In this document: positions 8,885-18,653 of the stretch, in pieces
Layout: every line of letters starts with the position of its first letter
How positions within the stretch are numbered: position 1 is the first letter of the stretch
NCBI RefSeq assembly: GCF_000718165.1
Contig: NZ_JOEY01000060.1
Location: forward strand, 1 to 64,000
DNA length: 64,000 bases
Direction: 5' to 3'
Origin: Streptomyces fulvoviolaceus
GTDB taxonomy: Bacteria > Actinomycetota > Actinomycetes > Streptomycetales > Streptomycetaceae
Position numbers and translations under genes: made by a program
The notes under the pieces: model-generated
The model's input: the letters and a program-made list of their open reading frames with translations, nothing else
What the model was told of the DNA's origin: nothing
Database searches by the model: none

Positions 8885-9907
8885 TCACACCGCCGTGGCG
8901 GCGACGCGGAAGCCGACGGTCGGGTAGCCACCCGAGGGGTTCCGGCCCTCACCGCGGTAGACGGCGGTGCAGCTGTTGAGGTTGGCGTACCAGGAGCCGC
9001 CGCGGATGGCGTTGACCTGTTGGCCCATCTCGCCGCCGTGGGTGGCGGTGATGACGGAGGTGGTCCACTCCCAGCAGTTGCCGCACAGGTCCCGGACGCC
9101 GTCGGCGCTGACCCCGCCGGGGTAGGTGGTGACGGGGGTGGTGTCGCCGCCGGTGGCGGTCAGGGCGTCGTAGACGTCGGTGTAGATGAAGCCGGTGCGG
9201 CTCGCGGTGACGTTCCAGCCGGCCACCGTTCCGGTGCCGCCGATGGAGAGGATCTCGGAGATCGGGAAACTCTGCCCGTACAGGTCGGAGCCGGTGGCGG
9301 TGTAGGTGGCCGACTCGTCGCCGTGTTCGGCGAGTTCGTAGACGGCGCAGACCGCCATGTAGTTGTAATTGCTGGTCAGGACGAGGTCCGAGTAGGTGGT
9401 CCCGGCCTCGTCGCCCCAGGGGTAGGTGAGGGCGTCCGGCCCGGAGGCCGCGTTCTCCCATTCGGCTTCTGTGGGCAGACGGAAGGTCCAGCCGTCGGCG
9501 TCCGCCTGCGCGTTGAGCCAGGCACAGTAGGCGGTGGCGGCGTCGAGGGAGACGATCAGTACGGGGTGGTCGGCCTTGCCCTCGGGGTAGGTGCCGCTGT
9601 CCCAGTAGGAGGGGGCGGCCTGGCCGGAGTCGGTGATGAACTCCAGGTACTGGGCGTTGGTGACCTCGTGGACACCGAGCCAGTAGGCGGTGTCGATGGG
9701 CGAGGCCTCGCCGGAGCCCGCCGTGCCGGCGAGGTCGGTGGCGAAGACGAAGGACGGATTGGCGGCGATCGCGGCCAGCTCCTGGCCTGCGACCAAGACG
9801 GTGGCTGTGGCGGCGGCGCGGGTCGGTCGTAGGAGACCGGTCGCACCTGTGAGGGCGAGGAGGGTAAGGAGGGTTCTTCTGCTGGTGCCGGGGGCAGTCG
9901 CGGTCAT
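8885..9907 (-). CDS. Exported SUMF1/FGE-sulfatase domain protein
   Basis: A 340-residue protein with a twin-arginine-like leader (TSRRTLLTLLALTG) and an FGE-sulfatase (SUMF1) domain. Family motifs are LPTEAEWENAA, YPWGDEAG, DLCGNCWEWT, the RGGSW loop and the GFRVA end. Classical formylglycine-generating enzymes activate sulfatases with two Cys in the RGGSxxC...C loop. Here the loop reads RGGSWYANLNSCTAVYR, so only the second Cys is kept. It may therefore not be a true FGE; other SUMF1 proteins bind glycans or do different oxidations. No sulfatase gene is seen in the window. AGGAG lies before the ATG. Confidence 0.85.
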   Translation of the reverse strand: MTATAPGTSRRTLLTLLALTGATGLLRPTRAAATATVLVAGQELAAIAANPSFVFATDLAGTAGSGEASPIDTAYWLGVHEVTNAQYLEFITDSGQAAPSYWDSGTYPEGKADHPVLIVSLDAATAYCAWLNAQADADGWTFRLPTEAEWENAASGPDALTYPWGDEAGTTYSDLVLTSNYNYMAVCAVYELAEHGDESATYTATGSDLYGQSFPISEILSIGGTGTVAGWNVTASRTGFIYTDVYDALTATGGDTTPVTTYPGGVSADGVRDLCGNCWEWTTSVITATHGGEMGQQVNAIRGGSWYANLNSCTAVYRGEGRNPSGGYPTVGFRVAATAV

Positions 9908-10364
9908 GACGGCTCCTGAGGGTGATGGCGTCGCGTGTCCCTGCGCATCGCTGATGGTTCATCATCTCCCGTACTCTGTCGACACTTTGACGGTAATAGT
10001 CCCCTGAGGATCAGCTGTGCGCGCTGCGGCGTCGACAGTACAGCTGGATCGACCGTCCGAGTGCCCGAGCGTGGGTGACGCGGTTACGCGAGCGGCCCCA
10101 GGACCTCCTGGGACAGGCCCATGACCCGAAGACGACGAGCAGCGCCCGAAATGCATGAGTACGGGCGGTACATGCCAGCTTCCCACCGGACTCTTACCCG
10201 TCCCCCAACTCCCCTCCCGAGCAGCTCATTTGGCAGACCACCTCGCCCCGGGTGCCGCGAAATCCCCTCGGTGCACCGTCGTCACAACAACTTAGGTTTG
10301 CCTACACTCAGCCAGCCCGGGCCGGAAGGCGACCGTGCCGGGCGTGCCCGAGAGGAGTTCCCCG
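9908..10364. other. Divergent intergenic region between the SUMF1 gene and efeUO
   Basis: This 457-base gap holds the promoters of the two divergent genes. The only clear element is the iron-box-like sequence at 10292-10310. I see no coding potential above background in the rest. Confidence 0.6.
10292..10310 (+). promoter_or_regulatory. Putative iron box (DmdR1/IdeR-type operator)
   Basis: TTAGGTTTGCCTACACTCA matches the actinobacterial iron-box consensus TTAGGTTAGGCTAACCTAA at 14 of 19 positions by my count. It sits about 55 bases before the iron-uptake operon, where an iron-loaded DmdR1 repressor would act. The functional fit strengthens the call. Confidence 0.65.
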
Positions 10365-12398
10365 GTGTGGGACAACGCGCTCCCGAGCTTCCTGATCGGC
10401 CTGCGTGAGGGCCTGGAAGCCGGTCTGATCGTTTCGGTTCTGGTGGCCACCCTCGTCCGCTCCGGTCACCGCTCCCGGCTGCCCCACGTCTGGACCGGGG
10501 TGCTCGCCGCGGTGGGCGTGTCGATGGGGTTCGGGGCGGTGCTGACGTTCACCTCGGCCGGCCTGTCCGGGCAGGCGCAGGAGGCGTTCGGCGGTGTGCT
10601 CAGCGTGGTCGCGGTCGCCTTCGTCACCGCGATGGTGTTCTGGATGCGCCGGTCGGCGCGGAGTTTCTCCGGCGAGATCAAGGACAAGGTCACCGCCGCC
10701 CTGGGCACCGGTGCGGGCGTGTTGATCCTCACCTCGTTCCTCGCCGTCGGACGCGAGGGGCTGGAGACCGCGCTGTTCCTGTGGACCACGGGGCAGGCGG
10801 CCGGGGAGTCCGCCGGGCCGCTCGTCGGTGCGGGGGCGGGGCTGCTGCTGGCCGCCGTCGTGTGCTGGGCCCTGTACCGACGGGTGCTGCACCTCAACCT
10901 GACCCGGTTCTTCACCGTCACCGGTGCCGCGCTCATCGTGATCGCGGCCGGGGTGCTCGGCTACGGGCTGCGCGACCTGCAGGAGGGCGGCGTCCTGCCG
11001 GGCTCGACGACGTACGCCTTCGACCTGTCGGGGAGCATCGACTCCGGCTCCTGGTACACCACCTTGCTCAGCGGCACGCTCAACCTGACGCCGCAGATGA
11101 CGTGGCTTCAGGTCTTGGCCTACGGCGCGTATCTCGCCGTGGTGATGGCGCTGTTCGTCCGCGGTGTGCGCGGTGCGGACGCGCCCGCCGCGGTGACGAC
11201 TCCGCCGACCCCCGCCCCCGAACCCGCCGCAGGTCCGCGCGTTCCCCGCTGGGTGGTCCCGGTCGCCGCCCTCGCCGTTCCCTCCCTGCTGGCGGGTGTG
11301 CTGGTGTCGCTCGATGACGCCGAGCCCGCCTCCGCCGCCACGATCACGGTCTCCCCCGCGGACTGCGGCAAGGGCTTCACCGCACCCGAGCCGGGACGCC
11401 GGTACTTCCAGGTGCGCAACACCGGAAGGACCACGGTCGAGGCGTACCTGATCGACCCGGCCACGGCGGCCGTCTACGGCGAGGCCGAGGGCATCGCGCC
11501 CGGCACCACCCGCGCGCTGATCGCCACGATCGGCGGCGGCAGCTACGCCTGGCGTTGCGTGCCGGCCGACGGCAGGGCCGTCACCTCAGCCGCGGTACGG
11601 GTCTCCGGCCACGGCACGGACACGGCCGTACTGCCCGTGACCGAGAAGGATCTCGCCGCGCCGCTGGCCTCCTACCGCGCCTACGTGCAAAGGGGACTGG
11701 CCGTTCTGCTGGCCGGCACCCGGACCCTGCAGCACGACATCAAGGCCGACCGGCTCGGCCGAGCCCGCGAGGACTGGCTGCCCGCGCACGTGGAGTACGC
11801 CTCGCTCGGCGCCGCCTACGGCACGTTCGGTGACTTCGACGCGAAGATCAACGGAACGACGGCCGGGCTGCCCCACGGGGTGCAGGACGCCGGCTTCACC
11901 GGATTCCACCGCGTCGAGTACGGCCTGTGGCACGGCGAGTCGGCCGCCTCCCTCACCAAGGCCGCCCGACGGCTCACCACCGACGTCGCCGCCTTGCAGA
12001 AGGACTTTCCCCGCCAGGACTTCGACCCGGGCGACCTGCCGCTGCGCACCCACGAAATCCTGGAGGGCACCCTCCAGCATGAGCTGACCGGCGCCACCGA
12101 CTACGGCAGCGGCACGACCCTGGCCACCGCCGACGCCAATATCAAGGGCACCCGGGAGCTCCTCGGCCTGCTGCGCCCGCTGATCGACAAGCGCGACCCC
12201 AAGGTCCCCACAGCGGTGGACAGTTGGATGCGGCGCACCGAGCAGCTGGTGCTCTCCGCCCGTCACAAGGACGGGAACTGGACGCCGGTCGACAGGCTTC
12301 CCGTGTCCACGCACCAGAAGCTGGACGGCGCCATGAGCCAACTGCTCGAGGAACTCGCCCCGATCCCCGACCTGTTGGAGATCCGCAAGGCGGCCTGA
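10365..12398 (+). CDS. efeUO: Fused iron transporter: EfeU (FTR1 permease) plus EfeO (cupredoxin and M75-like) domains
   Basis: A protein of about 677 residues that joins two usually separate parts of the EfeUOB iron system. The N-terminal third is an FTR1-type permease with both REGLE motifs (REGLEAGL and REGLETAL) in membrane helices, the iron path. A further membrane segment at about 295-315 leads to an extracellular cupredoxin-like domain and a C-terminal imelysin/M75-like EfeO domain with HVEY and GFHRVEYGLW. It imports iron together with the peroxidase EfeB, the next gene. I chose GTG 10365 because GAGGAG is 7 bases upstream; a GTG at 10335 would add ten residues. Fusion into one reading frame is the odd feature. 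Confidence 0.92.
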   Translation: MWDNALPSFLIGLREGLEAGLIVSVLVATLVRSGHRSRLPHVWTGVLAAVGVSMGFGAVLTFTSAGLSGQAQEAFGGVLSVVAVAFVTAMVFWMRRSARSFSGEIKDKVTAALGTGAGVLILTSFLAVGREGLETALFLWTTGQAAGESAGPLVGAGAGLLLAAVVCWALYRRVLHLNLTRFFTVTGAALIVIAAGVLGYGLRDLQEGGVLPGSTTYAFDLSGSIDSGSWYTTLLSGTLNLTPQMTWLQVLAYGAYLAVVMALFVRGVRGADAPAAVTTPPTPAPEPAAGPRVPRWVVPVAALAVPSLLAGVLVSLDDAEPASAATITVSPADCGKGFTAPEPGRRYFQVRNTGRTTVEAYLIDPATAAVYGEAEGIAPGTTRALIATIGGGSYAWRCVPADGRAVTSAAVRVSGHGTDTAVLPVTEKDLAAPLASYRAYVQRGLAVLLAGTRTLQHDIKADRLGRAREDWLPAHVEYASLGAAYGTFGDFDAKINGTTAGLPHGVQDAGFTGFHRVEYGLWHGESAASLTKAARRLTTDVAALQKDFPRQDFDPGDLPLRTHEILEGTLQHELTGATDYGSGTTLATADANIKGTRELLGLLRPLIDKRDPKVPTAVDSWMRRTEQLVLSARHKDGNWTPVDRLPVSTHQKLDGAMSQLLEELAPIPDLLEIRKAA

Positions 12399-12456
12399 AC
12401 TCCCCCGCGCCCCGCCATCGCTCGCACCGCCGTAACGCCAGGAAAGGACCACCGAG

Positions 12457-13731
12457 ATGACGACCCAGCAACCGGGTCCCGCGGCAGCGCACGAGGGTTC
12501 CCGCCCAGCGGACCGTCGTACGTTCGTCCGGACCGCCCTCGGTGTCGGTGCGGCCGGCGCGGCGCTGGCCGGAGCCGGATTCGCCGGGGCGGAACTCACC
12601 GGCGGGCGCGCCCACGCAGCGGAGGGCGACACGGTGCCCTTCCACGGCGTCCACCAGGCCGGGATCGTCACCCCGCAGCCACCGGCCGCCGCCTTCGTCT
12701 CCTTCGACGTCGTCGCCGAGAACCGCGCCGAACTCACCGACCTGTTGCGTACGTTGACCACGCGGGCCCGGTTCCTGACCGCCGGCGGCACCCCCGAGGA
12801 CCTGGGTGTGGGCGCCCCGCCGTCCGACAGCGGCATCCTCGGCCCCGACACCCCCGCCGACAGCCTCACCGTCACCGTGGGCCTGGGCGCCTCCCTCTTC
12901 GACGACCGCTACGGCCTCGCCGCCGCCAGGCCACGGCGTCTCACAGCGATGCGCACCTTCCCCAACGACGACCTCGACGCGGCCGAGTGCCACGGAGACC
13001 TGTCCCTGCAGATCTGCGCGGGTCACTCCGACACCGTGCTGCACGCGCTGCGTGACATCGCCCGGCACACCAGAGGAGCCATGCAGGTCAAGTGGCGCGT
13101 CGACGGCTTCCAGAACCCCTCCCGCCCGACCGGGGCGCAGCGCAACCTCCTCGGCTTCAAGGACGGCATCGCCAACCCCGACACCTCCTCCGCCCGTGAG
13201 ATGGATCGGCTCGTGTGGGCCACCGCAGCCGACGGCGAACCGTCCTGGGCGGTCGGCGGCAGCTACCAGGTCATCCGGATCATCCGCATGCGCGTGGAGT
13301 TCTGGGACCGGGTCTCGCTCACCGAGCAGGAGCAGATGATCGGCCGACGACGGGACACCGGAGCCCCGCTCGACGGCGCCCAGGAGACCGACACACCCCG
13401 TTACTCCAAGGATCCGCACGGCCGGGCGATCCCCCTCGACGCCCACATCCGCCTCGCCAACCCGCGTACCGCCAAGGCGGATTCCTCGCGCATCCTGCGC
13501 CGCGGCTACAACTACGACCGCGGCGTCGACGGAGTCGGCGACCTCGACATGGGCCTGGTGTTCTGCTGCTACCAGCAGGACGTGGTCCGCCAGTTCGAGG
13601 CCACGCAGGTACGGCTGATCGACGAGCCGCTGGTGGACTACATCACCCCCACCGGAGGTGGCTACTTCTTCGCCCTCCCCGGCGTACGCGACCGCTCCGA
13701 CTGGCTCGGCCGCTCCTTGCTGGACGGCTGA
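12457..13731 (+). CDS. efeB: Deferrochelatase/peroxidase EfeB (DyP-type haem peroxidase), Tat-exported
   Basis: A 424-residue dye-decolourising-type peroxidase with a Tat signal ([14 protein letters not shown], with an Ala-rich h-region and AHAAEG). The GFKDG motif of DyP peroxidases, an EFWDR stretch and RRGYNYDRG are present. In the EfeUOB system it releases or oxidises iron (including from haem) for uptake through EfeU. It follows efeUO by 58 bases with an AGGAAAGGA ribosome site and is likely in the same iron-controlled operon. Its 3' end overlaps the convergent phytase-like gene by about 70 bases. Confidence 0.95.
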   Translation: MTTQQPGPAAAHEGSRPADRRTFVRTALGVGAAGAALAGAGFAGAELTGGRAHAAEGDTVPFHGVHQAGIVTPQPPAAAFVSFDVVAENRAELTDLLRTLTTRARFLTAGGTPEDLGVGAPPSDSGILGPDTPADSLTVTVGLGASLFDDRYGLAAARPRRLTAMRTFPNDDLDAAECHGDLSLQICAGHSDTVLHALRDIARHTRGAMQVKWRVDGFQNPSRPTGAQRNLLGFKDGIANPDTSSAREMDRLVWATAADGEPSWAVGGSYQVIRIIRMRVEFWDRVSLTEQEQMIGRRRDTGAPLDGAQETDTPRYSKDPHGRAIPLDAHIRLANPRTAKADSSRILRRGYNYDRGVDGVGDLDMGLVFCCYQQDVVRQFEATQVRLIDEPLVDYITPTGGGYFFALPGVRDRSDWLGRSLLDG

Positions 13732-14945
13732 CCCCCGAGGTCCACGAGCTCCCGTCCGGTCCTCCCGGCGGCCGGAACGGACAGCAGGTGGAACTTGGTG
13801 ACGCCGCCATTGAAGCCGAAGTTGTCGTCGGAGACGAGGACGAGGGAGCGGGAGCCGTCGGGCAGGGTGGGTCCCCAGGTGATGCCCTCGACGTTGTCGG
13901 CGTCGGTGCCGGAGAGCGTGAAGTCGTACAGCAGTTTCTTCCGCATGGGCGTCTCGGTGCCGGACAGGGCGTCTTCGCCGCCCACGTCGGTGGCGCCGAG
14001 GGTGCTGGTCCAGTACAGGCGAATGGCGAAGCCGACACCGGAGGCGAAGGACCGCTCGACGGTGAGGTAATCGGTCTCGTCGATCGCCAGGATCTCGGAG
14101 ACGCCCCGGTCCGCGGAGTAGGTGTTGACGGGCGGGGGCAGCGGTGCCGTGGGCGCGTCCGAGACCGGATCGACCTCGTAGACGTACTCGGCTTCCGGCC
14201 GGCCCGTACGCAGGTCCGTCACCAGCAGCCGGGAGGGGCTCCTGGTCGTCAGGGTGGCCGCGGGGCCGTCCTGGACCAGGGCGTTCTCGGTGATCGTGAC
14301 GGCCTTAGTGCCGTCCGGGGAGAGGGTGAGGCCTTCCAGGGCCTGGTTGTTGCGGACGCCCGAGGTGAGCGTGCCCGAGGCCGACCTCACCGGGGCGTAC
14401 GCCGTGGGCAGGGGCAGTTCTCGCAGGTACGCGCCCGAGGCGGACGCCTCCCGGACGAAGGCGGGCTGTCCGGAGTTCGAGGCGCCCTCACTCGTCCACA
14501 GCAGGCTGTCGCCGCCCGCAGTCCAGCGGATCGCCTCCGGATCGACGGACTTGGCGGTGAACGGTTCACCGGTGGTGTCGGCCAGGACGGTGAGGCCGTC
14601 GAGGACGGGCTTGTCACCAGCGAAGCGGGCCCAGTCCAGCGGCAGGCGAAGGGTGTAGAAGCGGGCCTTGCCGTTCTCCGAGCGGTCGTCGCTGATGGCG
14701 GCGTACTCGCCGGTCCTCGGGTCGTAGTCGATGCCGGACAGCCCGCCGAAGGGCATGCCGAACTCCGTGGTTCCGGCGGGGACGGTGAGGGTGTCGAGGA
14801 GTGTCACGCCGTGCTGTGTCCTCTGGGTCCCGGCGGCTTCCGGGGCCGGTCCGGTCGCATACGCGGGCGTGAGCGCGTGGCTGCCGAGGACGGCGGCGAC
14901 GGTGGTGGTCAGGGCGAGCACTGCTCGGGGTCTGTGTCGGGGCAT
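13662..14945 (-). CDS. Secreted esterase-like activity of phytase family protein
   Basis: A 427-residue secreted protein with a Sec signal peptide ([22 protein letters not shown]). It matches the 'esterase-like activity of phytase' family: [22 protein letters not shown] near the start, then [30 protein letters not shown] near the end. Members are beta-propeller proteins outside the cell with phosphodiesterase or phosphoesterase activity. Its last 23 codons overlap the convergent efeB. The tail after LVDLGG is poor and basic, so the true domain ends before the overlap. It has no clear link to the ABC operon upstream. Confidence 0.85.
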   Translation of the reverse strand: MPRHRPRAVLALTTTVAAVLGSHALTPAYATGPAPEAAGTQRTQHGVTLLDTLTVPAGTTEFGMPFGGLSGIDYDPRTGEYAAISDDRSENGKARFYTLRLPLDWARFAGDKPVLDGLTVLADTTGEPFTAKSVDPEAIRWTAGGDSLLWTSEGASNSGQPAFVREASASGAYLRELPLPTAYAPVRSASGTLTSGVRNNQALEGLTLSPDGTKAVTITENALVQDGPAATLTTRSPSRLLVTDLRTGRPEAEYVYEVDPVSDAPTAPLPPPVNTYSADRGVSEILAIDETDYLTVERSFASGVGFAIRLYWTSTLGATDVGGEDALSGTETPMRKKLLYDFTLSGTDADNVEGITWGPTLPDGSRSLVLVSDDNFGFNGGVTKFHLLSVPAAGRTGRELVDLGGQPSSKERPSQSERSRTPGRAKK

Positions 14946-14997
14946 GGCTGTCCTTCCGAAGGGCGATTCGGGTGTGGGTTTCGCGTGGCAGGTCGGC

Positions 14998-15933
14998 TCA
15001 GAGGGAGACGGCGGCGACCTCTCCCGCGCCCCGGCGCTTACGGCGCCACGCGTACAGCGCGAGGGCGACCAGGGTCATGGCGTACGGGATCGTCGACACC
15101 AGCTGCGGCGGCACGTCGAGCGTGCCGAGCTGTACGGCCAGGGCCTCCGCCGCGCCGAAGCCGAGGGCGGCGAGGAAGACGCCCCAGGGGCGCAGTCCGC
15201 CGAGGAACACCGCGGCCAGGGCGATGAAACCGCGGCCGGCCGTCATGTCCCGTACGAAGAAGGAGACATAGCCCATGCTGAGGAAGACCCCGGCGAGGCC
15301 GGCGAGCGCGCCGCTGAGGGCGAGACCGGCGTACTGGACGCGCCGTGCCGCGATGCCGACCGACGCGGCCGCGTCCGGCATCTCCCCGACGGCCCGCAGA
15401 TGGAAGCCGAAGCGGGTGCGGAAGAACAGCCAGGCGACGAAGGGGGCGGCCAGGAAAGCCAGCCAAGTGATCATGTTCTGACCGCTGAGCACGTCGCCGA
15501 GCACGGGGATGCTCTCGATGCCGGGCAGGGTGACGGTGGGCAGGGTGCCGCTCCTGAGGCCGGTGGTGCCGCCCTTGTCGTCGAGGAGGGTGTAGACCGC
15601 GTAGGCGGTGGCGCCGGAGGCGAGCAGGTTGAGGCCGATGCCCGCGATGATCGCGTCCGCGCCCAACTCCAGGCGCAGCGCGGCGAGCAGCAGGCCGAGG
15701 AGCATGGCCACGGTGATCCCGCTCAGCGCGCCCAGGGCCACGGAGTGGCTGTATCCGGCGACCAGCGCGCCCGTGCAGGCGGCGGCGAGCATCTGGCCCT
15801 CGAGGGCGATGTTGCTGATGCCGGCGCGTTCGGCGACCAGTCCGCCGAGGGCGGCGAGCAGGTACGGGGTGGCGACCCGCAGCACGGCCGCGAGGAAGGC
15901 GCTGCTGAGGACGACGTCGAGCACGGAACTCAT
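14998..15933 (-). CDS. BMP-type (nucleoside) ABC transporter, second permease
   Basis: A 311-residue inner-membrane permease of the BPD_transp_2 family. It begins MSSVLDVVLSSAFLAAVLRVATPYLLAALGG and keeps the block AGISNIALEGQMLAAAC, typical of the NupQ/YufQ group of nucleoside importers. It overlaps the upstream permease by ATGA, so the two are translated together. A longer in-frame reading to 16371 is a shadow. With the first permease, the ATPase and the lipoprotein it forms a full importer. Confidence 0.92.
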   Translation of the reverse strand: MSSVLDVVLSSAFLAAVLRVATPYLLAALGGLVAERAGISNIALEGQMLAAACTGALVAGYSHSVALGALSGITVAMLLGLLLAALRLELGADAIIAGIGLNLLASGATAYAVYTLLDDKGGTTGLRSGTLPTVTLPGIESIPVLGDVLSGQNMITWLAFLAAPFVAWLFFRTRFGFHLRAVGEMPDAAASVGIAARRVQYAGLALSGALAGLAGVFLSMGYVSFFVRDMTAGRGFIALAAVFLGGLRPWGVFLAALGFGAAEALAVQLGTLDVPPQLVSTIPYAMTLVALALYAWRRKRRGAGEVAAVSL

Positions 15934-17042
15934 CGGGCGCCCACCTGCTTGCGTGCGAGGCGTCTCTTCAGCAGGTCCGGGAGGGCCTGGGCGGTGACCA
16001 GCAGCACGATGACCGCCTGGATGACGACGACGATCTCGGTGCCGACGTCGGTCTGCTGTTCCATGATGTCGCCCCCGGCGCGCAGGTAGGAGTAGAAGAG
16101 CCCGGCGACCACGACGACCAGCGGGTTGTTCCTGGCCAGCAGCGCCACCACGATCCCCTCGAAGGCGAGGCTTCCGGCCATTCCTGGTTCGAGGCGGCCG
16201 TAGACGCCCAGGACGAGGTGGGCTCCGGCGAGGCCCGCGACGGCGCCGCCGATGACGAAGCTCCACTCGATGGCGCGGGGCACGCGGATACCGCCGTACT
16301 CGGCGAAGTCGGGGTTGGAGCCGGTCATCCGGATGCGGTAGCCGAGCGGGGTGCGGGTGATGAGCAGCCACAGCGCGACGGCGGTGAGCAGCATCAGGCC
16401 GAGGCCGATGTTGGACCGGCCCAGCGGGATGCCGAACCAGTCGGTCAGCGGGGTGAGTGCGGAGTCCGGGTGGATGCGCTCGGAGTGCACCGCGCTGCTG
16501 CCGGTCTGTCTCAGGGGGCCGTTGACCAGGTAGTCGTAGACGCGGACGACGATGGCGTTGAGCATCAGCGTGGCCACGATCTCGTTGGCGCCGAGGCGTG
16601 CCTTCATGGCCCCGGGGACGAAGCCCATGCCGGCTCCCGCCGCGGCCGCGGCGACCAGGGGGACGATGACGGCGACGACCGGCGGCAGCGGCAGGAGGAT
16701 CGCGACGACCGCGGCCGCCAACGCCCCGGCGTAGACCTGGCTTTCGGCGCCCAGGCTGATCTGGCGGGCGCGGAAGGGGATGGCCACCGACAGGCCGAGC
16801 AGGGTGAGGGTGGTGGCGTCCTCCAGCCAGCGGCCGACGCGGAAGGAGCGCTCCATCGGTCCGGTGAGCAGGGCTTCGTAGGCCGCGATCGGGTCCTTGC
16901 CGGTGGCGAGCATGACGAGGAAGCCGATGGCGAGGGCGGCCAGGATGGTGGCCAGGGTCATGCTGAGGTCGACGGCGAGGTCGCGGCGCCGGGTCGTGCG
17001 GTACTCCCGACGGTCCTCGCTCTCGATGAGGGTGGCGGTCAA
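15930..17042 (-). CDS. BMP-type (nucleoside) ABC transporter, first permease
   Basis: A 370-residue permease of the BPD_transp_2 family with an N-terminal cytoplasmic tail and about nine hydrophobic segments. The NupP/YufP-type motifs LGAESQVYAGALAA, LGANEIVATLMLNAI and YRIRMTGSNPDFAEYGGI are present. It overlaps the ATPase gene (ATGA) and the second permease gene (ATGA), which shows tight operon structure. Confidence 0.93.
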   Translation of the reverse strand: MTATLIESEDRREYRTTRRRDLAVDLSMTLATILAALAIGFLVMLATGKDPIAAYEALLTGPMERSFRVGRWLEDATTLTLLGLSVAIPFRARQISLGAESQVYAGALAAAVVAILLPLPPVVAVIVPLVAAAAAGAGMGFVPGAMKARLGANEIVATLMLNAIVVRVYDYLVNGPLRQTGSSAVHSERIHPDSALTPLTDWFGIPLGRSNIGLGLMLLTAVALWLLITRTPLGYRIRMTGSNPDFAEYGGIRVPRAIEWSFVIGGAVAGLAGAHLVLGVYGRLEPGMAGSLAFEGIVVALLARNNPLVVVVAGLFYSYLRAGGDIMEQQTDVGTEIVVVIQAVIVLLVTAQALPDLLKRRLARKQVGAR

Positions 17043-18613
17043 GAGATCTCCCCGAGGCCCGTTGTGAGGTGCTCCCGGTCGTGCTGTTCGACGCCGAGCA
17101 TATAGAGGCCGACCCGTTTCTCGGTGAGGCCGGTGGTGTCGTCGAAGCGGGCGACCAGGCGGCCGTCCCTGAGGACGAGCAACCGGTCGGAGAGGGCGAG
17201 CAGTTCGGTGAGGTCAGCGGAGATCAGCAGGACGGCGGCGCCCGCGTCCCGGGCGGCGACCAGTCGCTCGTACATGAACCGCATGGCGCCGATGTCCACT
17301 CCGCGGGTGATCTGGGAGGCGATCAACAGCCTTGGCCCGGCGGAGAGTTCGCGGGCGACGACGACCTTCTGCAGGTTGCCGCCGGACAGGGCGCGTACCG
17401 GGACCGAGGGGTCGGGGGTGCGGATCGCGTAGTCGGAGATGAGCCGTTCGGCGTGCGCGCGTACCGCTTTGGGGTGCAGGATGCCGCGGCGGGCGAGGGG
17501 CGGGCGGTCGTGGCGGTCGACGACGAGGTTGTCGGCGATCGACTCGTCGAGCGCGGCGCCGTTGTGCAGCCGGTCCTCCGGTACGTAGCCGATGCCGGCC
17601 CGGCGGTGGCCCGCGACGTCGAGGCCGGCCGTGTCGGTGCCGCCGACGCGGATCGTGCCCGCGGTGGGGCGGCGCAACCCGGCGAGGATCTCGGCCAGTT
17701 CGCTCTGGCCGTTGCCCTCGATGCCGGCCACGCCGACGATCTCTCCGGCGGCGACGTCGAAGTCGAGGCCGTGCAGGGACTGGCCGACCGGGGCCGTGTA
17801 GGCCAAGTCCCTTACGCTCAGGGTGACTTCCGAGGTCTGGGCGGGGGTGCGGTCCACGTCCAGGATCAGATCGCGGCCGACCATCATCGCTGCGAGGGAG
17901 TGCTCGGTGGCGTCGGCGGTGGCGACGGTCCCGACCAGTGCTCCGGCGCGCATCACGCTGACGGTGTCGCTGATCTCGCGTACCTCGCGCAGCTTGTGGG
18001 AGATGAACAGCACGGTCATCCCGCCGTCGCGCAGCCGTCGTACGGCGGCGAAGAGGTCCTCGGTCTCCTGCGGGGTGAGGACGGCGGTCGGCTCGTCGAG
18101 GATCAGCACCTTGGCCTGCCGGTGGAGCGCCTTGAGGATCTCGGTGCGCTGGCGCATGCCGACCGAGACCTCGTCGACGCGCGCCCTGGGGTCGACGGCG
18201 AGGCCGGACTCCTCGGCGAGCCGGGCGGTGGTCTCGACGGCCGCCCTGGGGTCGACGAGGCCGCGGCGGCCGGGCTCGACGCCGAGGACGACGTTCTGGG
18301 CGACCGTGAAGGAGGGCACCAGCATGAGGTTCTGGTGCACCATGCCCACACCGAGCGCGATCGCCGAGGAGGGGCCACGCAGGACGCGGGGCCGTCCGCC
18401 GATCAGGATCTCGCCGGACGAGGGCTGCTCCAGGCCGTAGAACAGCTTCATCAGCGTGGACTTGCCGGCGCCGTTCTCGCCCACCACCGCCCGGATCTCA
18501 CCGGGCGGGACCTCCAGGTCCACGCCGCGGACCGCGCGCACCCCGTTGCCGTAGGTCTTGGTCACCGCGCGGGCGGCGACGGCTGGACCTGCGGTGTGCC
18601 ATGACTCGTTCAT
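17039..18613 (-). CDS. BMP-type (nucleoside) ABC transporter, double ATP-binding protein
   Basis: A 524-residue ATPase with two nucleotide-binding domains in tandem, as in sugar and nucleoside importers (RbsA/YufO type). The first domain has a Walker A GENGAGKST, the signature SVGMRQR and Walker B LILDEPTAVL. In the second, the Walker A is degenerate (GIEGNGQSE), the signature is LSGGNLQKV, and Walker B reads LLIASQITRGVD where family members have EPTRGVD. The second site is probably impaired, which is common in this family. It sits 40 bases after the lipoprotein gene. Confidence 0.94.
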   Translation of the reverse strand: MNESWHTAGPAVAARAVTKTYGNGVRAVRGVDLEVPPGEIRAVVGENGAGKSTLMKLFYGLEQPSSGEILIGGRPRVLRGPSSAIALGVGMVHQNLMLVPSFTVAQNVVLGVEPGRRGLVDPRAAVETTARLAEESGLAVDPRARVDEVSVGMRQRTEILKALHRQAKVLILDEPTAVLTPQETEDLFAAVRRLRDGGMTVLFISHKLREVREISDTVSVMRAGALVGTVATADATEHSLAAMMVGRDLILDVDRTPAQTSEVTLSVRDLAYTAPVGQSLHGLDFDVAAGEIVGVAGIEGNGQSELAEILAGLRRPTAGTIRVGGTDTAGLDVAGHRRAGIGYVPEDRLHNGAALDESIADNLVVDRHDRPPLARRGILHPKAVRAHAERLISDYAIRTPDPSVPVRALSGGNLQKVVVARELSAGPRLLIASQITRGVDIGAMRFMYERLVAARDAGAAVLLISADLTELLALSDRLLVLRDGRLVARFDDTTGLTEKRVGLYMLGVEQHDREHLTTGLGEIS

Positions 18614-18653
18614 CGTCGGGACCGTTTCATCGGCTTTCGTTGGCTTTCGTCGG

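Noticed and set aside
6896..9832. A 978-codon plus-strand frame across the beta-helix and SUMF1 genes
   Set aside because: It is open only because of the high GC content; it covers two convincing genes on the other strand and has no domain.
17039..18613. The degenerate second ATP site as a sign of a pseudogene
   Set aside because: An altered second site is common in double ATPases of this transporter family, and the gene is intact and overlaps its neighbours.
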